A DNA stretch of 15,013 nucleotides from Zelonia costaricensis (taxonomy: Eukaryota > Euglenozoa > Kinetoplastea > Trypanosomatida > Trypanosomatidae). Under the pieces are notes generated by a model. That model did no database searches. It was not told the origin of the DNA and saw only the letters and a program-made list of their open reading frames with translations. Position numbers and translations under genes: made by a program. Each line of letters starts with the position of its first letter. The stretch's first letter is position 1. The stretch covers positions 1-15,013 of the forward strand of contig JASAOO010002958.1 in assembly GCA_030849075.1 (NCBI GenBank), in the 5' to 3' direction. This document shows positions 6,532-14,987 of the stretch, one piece after another.

Positions 6532-9483
6532 ATGGACGAGTTCGAGGACTCCATGTTGAACGGCGGCTACTACTACATCGGCGACATCGGCAGCGGTGAC
6601 ACAGCAAGCGCCGGCGACGTGGCCAACGCCCGCGCAGAGAGCAAGAGCTCCGCGCAGCCCGCGGAGAAGCTGTCCCCGAGCATCTCGAACCTCCTCGACG
6701 AGCTCCCCGCGAGGCCGTCGGAGGCCGCCGCCGCGCCACCCACTGAAATATCCACACCAACGAAGGCGGGCCGTGCCACGAGCCCCCAAAACGAAAGCGC
6801 GCCGTCGACAGGCGCGCAGAGCCCCGCGCAGGCGCGCACCGACGGCCCGGCCAAGACCCACCCCCACGCACCGGCGCTGCCCGACCACTTCGGCTCGAGC
6901 TACAGCCACAGCGGCGGGGCGGAGAGCGGAGCCGCTGCGGCGGCGGCGCTTTCGCAGGTCACCCCACCGCGGACGGAGTCGGGGAGCGTGCACAGCTCCC
7001 CGAGCTCCGGCCGCCACAGTCTTGCGCCGATCGCGTGTCCTGTGAAGGCGACCACCCCCAACGGCTCCACCACTTGCGGCACCGCAGCGCCGCTCGTCCC
7101 GCACACCGCGAACTACGCCCCGATGCAGCGCGTCTCCCTCCCCAGCAGCCTCGCGCCGTCCCCGATGGCCCGCAGCTCGTCCAGCACCCAGAACAACAGT
7201 AACAGCGGCAGCGGCAGCGGGGAGCGGCTTCCGGTCGTGTCACGCACCGTCGCGCCATCGCTCCTCGCCGCGCCCGCGCCCCCACTCGGGGCGGCGCCGC
7301 TGTCGCCAAAGCCGCCGAGCACGCGCCCGCCGCAGCCGCATCGGCGGCCGTCCGTGACCGCGGATGTCACCCCGCCCGCCCCCACAGCGGCGCGTCTGGC
7401 CGCGGTGACGATGGACCGCTCGGTCACCTCCAACGACTCCGCCCCCACGCACACCCCCGCTGGCGGCACCACCGTTCAGACCCTGCCGCCGTCGCAGTCC
7501 TCGACCGCCTTCAACTCCACCATGGTGACGGCAGCGGGGACGCCGCTAGGGCTGCGCTGCACCGGCAGCAGCACCAACGGCGGCGGCAGTGGCTGGAGAG
7601 CGGCTGCAGGCACCCACCCCGTCGGCTCGCCGCACCTCAGCGATGCGCCAGAGAGCACGTCGATCACGGCTCTGCCGTCTTCGGCGCAGACCGCACCGCC
7701 CCTGACGCTGACGCACGGGCGCAGCGGTGGTGCGTCGACAGCGGCGGCGGCGGCGGCGGGCGGTGAGGTGCCTAACTGGCTCGCCCAGGTCAACACCGCC
7801 CTCATGACCGGCGGGGCACCGGCTGACGTGGCGTCGCAGCCCGTGAATGCAGCGACGGCGGCGGCGCCGGAGGCGGAGCGCGGCGCGGGCCTGTCCGAGC
7901 ACCGCACCTTCTCGCAGGCCGCGCAGTCCGCCGACGACTGGCTGAACCCGTGCACCCGGCCCAGCGCGGCGGAGATGGAGATGATGGCGCCGACCCCCAC
8001 CGTGGCGGAGGCGGGTGGCGGCGGCGCCTATCCACCCGGGGTGGTGATCCCGCCTGGCCTGCGTTCGAGTCTCGGTGGTGAGGTGGACGGCTTCGCCCGC
8101 AGCGACGGCGACGAGAGCCGCTCCTCCGTGACGAACACGGCGAGCATGTCGCGCAGCAGCACCTCCGCGGACGGCGGCGCTGGGGAGCGCCGGGGCGAGT
8201 CGCGTGGATCGCTGGGCCAGGTGCCGTACCCGTCCCTCCGCTCCAGCAATACCGGCAGCCTCCGCTCCGGCATCGCGGACAACAACGGAGGCTTCATACC
8301 GATCAGCCGCGAGCTGCACGCCATGACGCCGCAGTCGCAGCGGGGGGAGTCTAGCGGTTTCCTGTCCCTGTACAGCAGCGGTGCCGCGGACGGTGAGGCC
8401 TCGCTGCAGGGCAGCGCAGGCCGCCAGCCGGGGGCGTTCGGCCGCCGCTTCGGCCACGCCAACAATGCCGCCATCAGCAACAGCGAGGTGAGCGGCGACG
8501 TGCTGGCACCCGTGCGGCTGCGTCGCGGCAGCGGCGGCAGCGACAGCACCGAAGGCGTTGGGGCCGCTGCCGGCGCAGGCGGAGGGAGTGCGAACGTGGC
8601 GGCGGCCATCATGAGCGGCGTGGCGACCTCGCCCGGATCGACGGGTGGGTGGCGCGCCGCTGGCGGCACCGGGCACCACCCGCGCCACCACCAGGCGGCA
8701 CCCGTCACGGCAGTAGCTGCTCTGATGAGTCAGCCGGACGTCTCGAGCCCCGTGTGCAGCACCTCCGGCTACCCGCCTCCGGTGCCGGCCCCTAACGCGC
8801 TGGCGGCACGCAGCGGTGGCAGCAGTAGCGGCGCTCCGCTGGTGTCCTTCAACTCGTCCGAGATGCAGTCACCCGGGACAAACGCGATGACGCCGCTGCA
8901 GTTCTCGCCGCCAACCCCGGCGATTCACGGGTCGGCGCCGTCGCTGTTGTCGAGCAATCTCGGGCCGGCCATGAACCTGCCGCTCGCCCGCTTTCTGCGC
9001 AACCCGTCCCACACCGCGTCGTTGGCGCACCCGGCCCGGCCGCTGCCCCGCTCACCACCACCGTCACACGCCACGGAACAGCGGCATCAGGAGCAGCAGC
9101 ATTCGCGCCACACTACGGGTAACGGTGGCAGCGTCTCCCCAGTGCTTTCTCTCGGGGCAGGCCACCCGCCGTCCACGCTGAACCCGCCAGCCGTCGCCGT
9201 CAACGCCCCCACCACTGCGAGCGCCACGGCCGCCGCCGCGGAACTCCCGCACTGGCTGCGGCCCACCCTGGCAGGCGAGGCGCCGGTGACGGCGGCGAAG
9301 GCCCCGACGGCGCCGCAGGAGGCGCAGCTGCGGTGGTACGGCGGGGAGCGGCCGACCTCGCGTGGCGGGCCTGTGGGAGCCGACGGGTCGGTGGGGCACC
9401 TCGACGGCCTCTCGAACGCCTCGCGGGCCACCAGCGGCGTGTCGCTCGCCACGGAAACACAGTTCATCCAGTACCACGACTAG
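6532..9483 (+). CDS. Large low-complexity, probably disordered protein with recurrent Trp motifs
   Basis: This encodes a 983-residue protein that I do not recognise. The ATG at 6532 sits in gccATGg, a good initiation context, and is the first ATG after the predicted acceptor. The in-frame extension back to 6415 starts with TTG and is not used here. Composition is dominated by Ser, Ala, Pro, Gly and Thr, so most of the chain is probably disordered. The N-terminus is acidic and aromatic (MDEFEDSMLNGGYYYIGDIG). About twenty Ser-Pro or Thr-Pro sites are scattered along it, suggesting proline-directed phosphorylation. All six tryptophans lie in short motifs: GWRAA (W355, W707), PNWL (W416), DDWL (W470), PHWL (W908) and RWYGG (W935). 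Other less repetitive islands are PYPSLRSSNTGSLRSG (565-580), FLSLYSS (610-616), MNLPLARFLRNP (814-825) and a His/Gln stretch (846-862). No catalytic domain, signal peptide or membrane helix is visible. A scaffold or adaptor role is plausible but unproven. Confidence 0.85.
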   Translation: MDEFEDSMLNGGYYYIGDIGSGDTASAGDVANARAESKSSAQPAEKLSPSISNLLDELPARPSEAAAAPPTEISTPTKAGRATSPQNESAPSTGAQSPAQARTDGPAKTHPHAPALPDHFGSSYSHSGGAESGAAAAAALSQVTPPRTESGSVHSSPSSGRHSLAPIACPVKATTPNGSTTCGTAAPLVPHTANYAPMQRVSLPSSLAPSPMARSSSSTQNNSNSGSGSGERLPVVSRTVAPSLLAAPAPPLGAAPLSPKPPSTRPPQPHRRPSVTADVTPPAPTAARLAAVTMDRSVTSNDSAPTHTPAGGTTVQTLPPSQSSTAFNSTMVTAAGTPLGLRCTGSSTNGGGSGWRAAAGTHPVGSPHLSDAPESTSITALPSSAQTAPPLTLTHGRSGGASTAAAAAAGGEVPNWLAQVNTALMTGGAPADVASQPVNAATAAAPEAERGAGLSEHRTFSQAAQSADDWLNPCTRPSAAEMEMMAPTPTVAEAGGGGAYPPGVVIPPGLRSSLGGEVDGFARSDGDESRSSVTNTASMSRSSTSADGGAGERRGESRGSLGQVPYPSLRSSNTGSLRSGIADNNGGFIPISRELHAMTPQSQRGESSGFLSLYSSGAADGEASLQGSAGRQPGAFGRRFGHANNAAISNSEVSGDVLAPVRLRRGSGGSDSTEGVGAAAGAGGGSANVAAAIMSGVATSPGSTGGWRAAGGTGHHPRHHQAAPVTAVAALMSQPDVSSPVCSTSGYPPPVPAPNALAARSGGSSSGAPLVSFNSSEMQSPGTNAMTPLQFSPPTPAIHGSAPSLLSSNLGPAMNLPLARFLRNPSHTASLAHPARPLPRSPPPSHATEQRHQEQQHSRHTTGNGGSVSPVLSLGAGHPPSTLNPPAVAVNAPTTASATAAAAELPHWLRPTLAGEAPVTAAKAPTAPQEAQLRWYGGERPTSRGGPVGADGSVGHLDGLSNASRATSGVSLATETQFIQYHD
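7735..7761 (+). repeat. GCG triplet repeat encoding poly-Ala in gene 2
   Basis: A (GCG)n-type tract encodes a run of seven alanines just before the EVPNWL motif. Triplet slippage here could change the length of the linker between strains without shifting the frame. Confidence 0.8.
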
Positions 9484-9503
9484 CCGGGAGGGAACACCGT
9501 TCG

Positions 9504-9521
9504 ACACACACACACACACAC
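9504..9521 (+). repeat. (AC)9 microsatellite just after gene 2 stop
   Basis: Nine AC units, starting 21 bases after the stop codon, so within the 3' UTR of gene 2. Confidence 0.9.
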
Positions 9522-9746
9522 GAACGCAGACCGGGGCGCACCCGCGTCGAGTTTGTGCATGTGTGGCTCCATCGCCGTCCGTGGTGCCTTCCCCTTCTCC
9601 CCTCCTCCTCCCTCTCCCGGGTGTTCGCGCCTGCCAGACGCAAACACCCGCTTCGATGTTTCTTCGCGCGCCGGCGCACCCGCAGCGCCCGCGCCTTTCC
9701 TTTCTTTCTCGGTGAAGACGTGGTGCACTTGTGCTCAAGTGGATCG

Positions 9747-9846
9747 CATTTTCCCTCTTCATTTTCTTTTTTTCTTTTTGCTCTTGTGTTCATTCTGTCT
9801 GTGCTTTGAACTTCTGCTCATGTTCACTGACCGCTCCTCGCACAAG
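9747..9846 (+). promoter_or_regulatory. T-rich tract with downstream AG, acceptor-like
   Basis: About 85 T/C-rich bases with long T runs (9764-9779). No AG occurs until 9845-9846. It lies only about 265 bases after the gene 2 stop. If used, gene 2 would have a very short 3' UTR and a separate non-coding transcript would begin here. Confidence 0.3.
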
Positions 9847-9973
9847 CCTCTCTCTCTTTCTCGCTCGCTTTCTTCTGCATCGCACATTGTGTGTGATGCC
9901 TTGCCTCCTGCTGTTGTGCTGTTGTTGTTGTTCTTTCCTCGCTCGTCGTCTTCTCTGTCTATCTTTCTGCGTG

Positions 9974-9997
9974 TATGTGTGTGTTTGTGTGTGTTGC
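9974..9997 (+). repeat. Degenerate TG repeat
   Basis: tgtatgtgtgtgtttgtgtg and flanks, a short imperfect TG tract. Confidence 0.6.
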
Positions 9998-10234
9998 TGT
10001 CGCCGTAAACGGCCTTCATCGACTCCTGTTTCCACTTTTTTTTTTGTTGCTGTTGTTGTTTTTTTGAAGCGTGTGTCCCTGTGTGCACGCCGTCCTTCTC
10101 AATGCCTGACGACTTCAGCCCGCCCGCCCCTCCTTCTTCTCCGCTCCTCCCATCCTCCTCTTCTCTATCTCTCCTGTTTTCCGCTTTCACCTCCACCGTG
10201 ATTACAGTATGGCTCGTGGTTCCTCTTGTAGGCG

Positions 10235-10268
10235 TGCGTGTGTGTTTGTGTTTGTTTGTGTGTTTGTG
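10235..10268 (+). repeat. (GTGTTT)n-like repeat
   Basis: GTGTGTGTTT and GTTT units in tandem, the same style as 6092-6114. Confidence 0.65.
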
Positions 10269-10780
10269 GGTGCGGGCGTATGTCCTGCTCCCGCTGCATA
10301 CCGTCTTACTGTTTGTGTGACTTTCTCTCTTGTTTGTTTTCTTGTGCATTCTGCTTCCTTCTTCAGTCACCCCTCCTCGCCTTCCCCCCCCCCCCTTCTC
10401 TCCCCCCCCCCCACTCCTTCCCGTTGTTCTCGCGTACTTGAGCACGCTCGCAAAGCGCTTTGACGTCACCAGCGGTGGATGGCACCGGTATACGTGCGAG
10501 CTCCACCTTTGTCCCCCCCCCCTCCCTTTGTATGCGTGTCCCGCCGCTTGCCGCTGGTCTTCCGATGACGAAATAACCCGATCCCCCTTCCCCCAAAAAA
10601 GGTGAAGTTTGCAGGTACCCGTGTACATCCATCCACTGTCCACCACTCACCCATCACCACCATCTATCTCCTCCTCCTCCCCCCACCCCCCCCATCCTCT
10701 GTCCCTTTTTCCTCCCTTCCCACGCATGGGGCATGCGGACAACAGCTCTACTGGGACACTTCATTTTTTTTCTTCTCTGA

Positions 10781-10796
10781 GTGTGTGTGTGTGTGT
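10781..10796 (+). repeat. (GT)8 microsatellite
   Basis: Eight uninterrupted GT units after a T8 tract at 10764-10771. Short CA stretches at about 10876-10887 could pair with it. Confidence 0.8.
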
Positions 10797-11033
10797 CGCT
10801 CTCGACCTTCTCGTCGTGGCAGTGTCCAGGCTGATCTCGCTCGTCTCCACCCCCCACACCCTTTCTCATCTCGCGCACACGCACACCCAAAGCAGCCCTT
10901 GTTTCTCCCTCTGCCTTTTTGCTCTACGCCCTCTTCCGCGTGCCGCGTAGCATTCGTTGACTGTCCTTCTCTATATTTCCTTCTCTCTCGTTCTCTCCTC
11001 TCCTTCACTACGTCCGTTTTTATCTTGTTTGTG

Positions 11034-11048
11034 GTTGTTGTTGTTGTT
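11034..11048 (+). repeat. (GTT)5 repeat
   Basis: Five GTT units, continuing as degenerate cttgtttgttg. Confidence 0.8.
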
Positions 11049-11744
11049 CTTGTTTGTTGCCGTTCTTTTTGTGCGCTTGCGCTGCGTAGGTGGCACTCGA
11101 GGGCAGCGCCCGATGCACATGCCTGGTGTGGAGTCCCCGTCCCGTCACCCTCCCGCTCTCTCTCTCTGATTTACTCTCGTCCCGCAGTTGACTTCTCTCC
11201 TTGTGTATTTGTCTCCCTGTACGCGAAACCTGTACTTGTGTATGTATGTGTGTGTGTCTGTGTCCTCGTGTGCCTGTACGTGTAACTGCCATGTCAAAGA
11301 TCTACTCCCTCCCCCCCACCCATCCCCCCCTTCGCACGCGCGGCCTCCTCCTTCAACTGGAAGGTAATGGAATCAAACCCCAAAAGAAAAAAGCGGAAGC
11401 TCACGAGGCATAACGGCGGGCCATTCGATTCATGGTGTGATGATCACAAAAACGACTCTATACGATCCATACGCGTGGGCCCCCTCCCCCTGCAAGGCCA
11501 CAGCCATCACACATGGCATTGGGTTCGCGCTGTCTTTGCTTGTTGCTCTTGTTGTTTCTACCTGCCTCCTTCGTCTTCGCCTGTTTCCTGTGCCCCCCAC
11601 CCCCTCCCTCTCTCGTCATGAACCTGGTGCGCGTAGAAGTTCGCGTGAGCTTTTGTGTGTGCGGCTGTGTCGTTATCCCAGGGACGTGCGTGTGTTTGTG
11701 TGCTCCGGGAGGTGTAGGCTGTCTCTTTCTCTCCGTGCGTATGC

Positions 11745-11872
11745 CTCTCTCCCACCCTCCGTTGGCCAAACGGCGTCCGCCCCAAGCTGCCGGGGGGGAG
11801 CACTTACATCTGGTGGTGGTGGTGGTGTGGAGAGCGGCTGTATTGGCGATGCCGCTGCGCACGGTTTTTTTT
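11745..11872 (+). mobile_element. Possible degenerate SIDER-like segment
   Basis: The stretch around ggccaaacggcg (11764-11775), the G-rich bend and TGG repeat (11791-11830), and gcggctgtattggcgatgcc (11834-11853) differs from the surrounding C/T repeats. It reminds me of short interspersed degenerate retroposons, common in Leishmania 3' UTRs. It ends close to a T9 run at about 11865-11873. I have only visual resemblance and location. No target-site duplication or clear 5' signature was identified. Confidence 0.2.
11811..11830 (+). repeat. (TGG)n repeat
   Basis: Five to six TGG units plus tgtgg. It could form a two-tetrad quadruplex. Confidence 0.8.
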
Positions 11873-12041
11873 TTCGGTTTCCTGACTTACTCCACCACAC
11901 TCCCAGCGCACATCCGCCCTTCATGTGGTGTGTGTGTGTATGTGTTTCTGCTCCTCCTTTCCTTGGCGCCTCACCGGCCGCTTTGACAGAACCGTCTTGA
12001 ACCCGCTTGTGTCCAGCTCCCTCCTTTGGATGTGTGTGAAA

Positions 12042-12062
12042 GTGTGTGTGTGTGTGTGTGTG
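12042..12062 (+). repeat. (GT)10 microsatellite
   Basis: About ten GT units, followed by cgtgtgg. Confidence 0.85.
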
Positions 12063-12146
12063 CGTGTGGTGACCTGCACAAGCGCAATGGGACGCCAGAT
12101 GCTTCCCATGCCTCCACACATCTCCCCGCTCCCACATCCGGGTATC

Positions 12147-12167
12147 CGTGTGCACGCGCGCGCGCAC
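12147..12167 (+). repeat. Alternating purine-pyrimidine, near-palindromic (CG)n tract
   Basis: Twenty-one strictly alternating bases, largely CG. Positions 12150-12167 match their own reverse complement at 16 of 18 positions. The tract could adopt Z-DNA or a cruciform. Confidence 0.7.
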
Positions 12168-12272
12168 TTCATGCGATGTGACGTCCCCTGTGAGTTTGTT
12201 AGGAGAGTGGGGGCGCCCGGCTCGCGTGCCTTTGATTCATGTGCCTAAGCAGCTCCCACCTTCGCCTCATAA

Positions 12273-12417
12273 GCGTTTCCTCTTTTACTTGTTTTCGTGT
12301 TTACCATTTTTTATCTTTCTTTTCCTTTGTACCGCTCTCACTCCCACTTCCGCTTTCTCTCTCTCTTCTTTGCCGTGTTTTACGCTGCTTCGTGTGTGTG
12401 TGTGCGCGTGGGTGCAG
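12273..12417 (+). promoter_or_regulatory. Long AG-free pyrimidine tract, acceptor-like
   Basis: From 12273 to 12415 the + strand is T/C-rich with no AG. The first AG is at 12416-12417 (ggtgcag). This is the arrangement expected of a trypanosomatid trans-splice acceptor, yet no convincing coding region follows. Confidence 0.35.
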
Positions 12418-12610
12418 CGGGTCTCCTTTTGGACTGCTTTGCCTTCTGCGCACTTCTCTGCCTGTCTCCTCCCCTTTCCTCCCTCTTCCTCCACGTTCAC
12501 CTGAGGTCACGCCGCTCTTTCTCTCCCTCTTTGTGTGTTTCGTTTTTTTTTCTTTCTTCTGTGACGAAGTCAGGTGCTCGTGTGTTCTGCTGTTGGTGTT
12601 GTCGAGCTTA

Positions 12611-12661
12611 CTTATTTTTATTCCCCTCTTTTTTTTCTTTTTTTCCGGCCTCTATTGGTAG
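12611..12661 (+). promoter_or_regulatory. T-rich tract with AG, acceptor-like
   Basis: About 46 bases of T/C with T8 and T7 runs end in ttggtag, with AG at 12660-12661. It has a classic acceptor shape. The first ATG downstream, at 12713, opens only a 37-codon frame. Confidence 0.4.
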
Positions 12662-13137
12662 CTCCGCCTTCGCCCCGCCCCCCACTCCCCTGCTTTGTTT
12701 GTGTCTCAGCGAATGCCTGCGCCCACGCGCTTGTGGGTCAACGGGGCAGCGGTGCACGCACGCGCAACCCCCCCCCCCTCCCCGCCTTTTCCCGTGCCAT
12801 TTCAGGCGCGCGACATCGCCGTGTAGAGCCAGCGTCGCCCCTCCTTCCTCTCCAGTGGCCTCCCTCTCATATCTTCCTTTTTTTTCCTCCTTCTGGCGCC
12901 TCGCGGCTCTCGTGTGTCGCACCCACAGAGTGAAATTCTGACTTCGTTTCTGGCTGCGTCCCTACGTCTCTGTCGATGGATGTGTGTGTGTGTTTGTGTG
13001 CATTGGTGTGCATATCTGACGTGGTCTGTGAGATGACCATGCTCTTTGTTTTCTTTTCCAACCACTTGCCCAGTGCCCTCCGCTCACACCGCCAATCTTC
13101 GCTTCTTCTCTCTCTCACCCTTTCCGCGGCCTCGGCG

Positions 13138-13148
13138 ACACACACACA
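13138..13148 (+). repeat. Short (AC)n
   Basis: Five AC units. Confidence 0.7.
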
Positions 13149-13231
13149 TACGTTAAGACGCGCACACAATGGGAAACGTCGTGGCCGTGTGCACGCACCC
13201 GTGCTCCTTCGTGGGCCCCTCCTCTGCATCA

Positions 13232-13313
13232 AAATATGAAGAAGAAAACGTGAGCTGATCGCATCACCCATCCAAAAGAGAAATGAAAAGATAAATAGGG
13301 CGACGGATCGAAA
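13232..13313 (+). other. A-rich island
   Basis: A-rich sequence (aaaatatgaagaagaaaacg, aaaagagaaatgaaaagata and neighbours) interrupts the C/T-rich spacer. It could be a polyadenylation zone or the decayed A-rich tail of a retroposon. Neither can be shown here. Confidence 0.4.
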
Positions 13314-13393
13314 CACCGGTGCGCATCCATCAACGTCCGTGTGAAAGTGTCCATGGCACCTCAATCGACGTCCTCTCGTACGTGCGTGCATCT

Positions 13394-13417
13394 TGTGTGT
13401 GTGTGAGAGAGAGAGAG
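13394..13417 (+). repeat. Compound (TG)n(GA)n repeat
   Basis: TG units at 13394-13404 pass directly into GA units at 13404-13417. Confidence 0.8.
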
Positions 13418-13493
13418 GGCAGGTGCATGCGCATGGTCATCAAGTCCCTGAGAACACGCAGCCGCAGCTGGGTTTCGGGGAAGACAGCACATT

Positions 13494-13506
13494 CCCCCCC
13501 CCCCCC
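13494..13506 (+). repeat. C13 homopolymer
   Basis: Thirteen consecutive C, one of several C runs of nine or more in the spacers. Confidence 0.85.
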
Positions 13507-13961
13507 ACCTCGCACGCCTCAGCACCTTCGGCGTGGACTCCCTTCGTGCTGGTGTGCGGTGCGTGTGGCAAATAACACGAAGGGAAAAGAGCCGCGGCAC
13601 AGCGGCGGTCAGGGTAGTGGGGTGTGTGGGAAGCCTACGCGCCTCTACACACGCACACACATACACGATGCAGAAGCCGCACGTCACGATGGATGTGCCG
13701 CTCCCCCCCCCCCCTCCCACGCCAACCGAGCACTCCCGCTTCCCCTGCCCCGTGGTCGGCTTCCCAATCAGATGAAGTGTATGCCTTCTGGCTACCTGAG
13801 ACTACCGCAACGCTCCTTCTCTTCTCTCTTTCCCCCCCGTCTTACCGGCTTTTGTTTTCGGCCTGCCTACGCAAACGCCTTGTGGGCTCGCGACGCACCG
13901 GTGCGCTGCCGCCGCACGTTTACGCGCCTTCCCATTGCGGCGGCGCCACTTCCCGTCATTC

Positions 13962-13979
13962 CACACACACACACACACA
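13962..13979 (+). repeat. (CA)9 microsatellite
   Basis: Nine uninterrupted CA units. Confidence 0.9.
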
Positions 13980-14672
13980 TACTCAACGCCATCTGCGCTG
14001 CTCTGTGCGTCTGACCGGTGCGCGCACGTTGCAGTCGCCGCTTCCTTTCACGAGTGCTTGGTGCCCTCCAGCCCTCTCCCAAACTTCTCCTCCTCCTTCG
14101 GTGCTGGCAGCTGCCGTGGTTGGTGTGTGTCCGTGTCTGTGCCGCTATCGCCGTCGTCGTCGCGTCATCGCCCGCCGGCGTGCATCTCCGCGCCTAAGGG
14201 TGTGCGAATAAGTCCCTCCCACCCATCCACCCCCGCACCTCTGGCACACCTCACGTACCCTTGCGCGTACATTAACACTGCGCACGCGCACCGATAGCTT
14301 CTGCTTACACGCTCCACGCGGCCTTGGCGTTTTACCTCTTTCTGCCGTTTGTCCGAGGCTCAATCGCAGAGGGGTCACAGACACCGAATCGAGCGAAGCC
14401 TATCCTCTCTCCCACCCCCCTTCATCGGCACACCCGCACGCGCTCGACTCGTCCGCCGCTTCACGCCTTCTTCTCCTCTTGCCTTCTCTGGAAGCTGGAA
14501 CCACAAACGACCGTGCCTCAGCGAGCCCACGTCGACACACGCGCACACACCGCACGTCAGCCTCAAAAACTAAGGGAAGCCCTGAAACCACCACTAACTC
14601 ACTGCTGTTCTCCTTCACTCCTCGCTCGCCCCGTGCTCCTGTATCTCTTTCCTCAGCGTGTGCGTGTTGTTC

Positions 14673-14673
14673 N
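14673..14673. other. Ambiguous base (n)
   Basis: An unresolved base in C/T-rich spacer. Confidence 0.99.
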
Positions 14674-14952
14674 CCCTCCACCCTCCACTCACTCCTTTTC
14701 CACCGGCCTATCCGCGGAGGCACACCCTCGCACCGAAGCAGACACAGCCACTAGCCAACCGACGCTCCCCCCCCCTTTCTCACTCACCCACTCACCCTCA
14801 CAGTTGCATGCACACGCACGCACCGCAGGAGAAGGAAACCCACCGGTAGCCTCATCCATCCCCTGTCCATTTGTGAACGACGTGTGGACACGTGCGTGTA
14901 CACTTTCTGGTGAGCTGTTGCGTGTCGTGGAAGGCTTGCGTCGTCGTCGGCC

Positions 14953-14987
14953 TGTGTGTCTCTGTGTGTGTGCGTGTGTGTGTGTGT
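14953..14987 (+). repeat. Interrupted (TG)n microsatellite
   Basis: TG runs with C interruptions near the window end. Confidence 0.8.

Noticed and set aside
7546..8691. A 381-codon antisense open frame over gene 2
   Set aside because: An Arg/Ala/Gly-rich shadow of the GC-rich sense gene. The upstream pyrimidine tract expected for a minus-strand gene is missing.
13319..14211. Overlapping + strand frames of about 200 codons in the downstream spacer
   Set aside because: The products consist of Thr-His and Pro-Ser runs with no consistent codon bias. The best block (about 13420-13690) is mixed sequence but lacks protein character in any frame.
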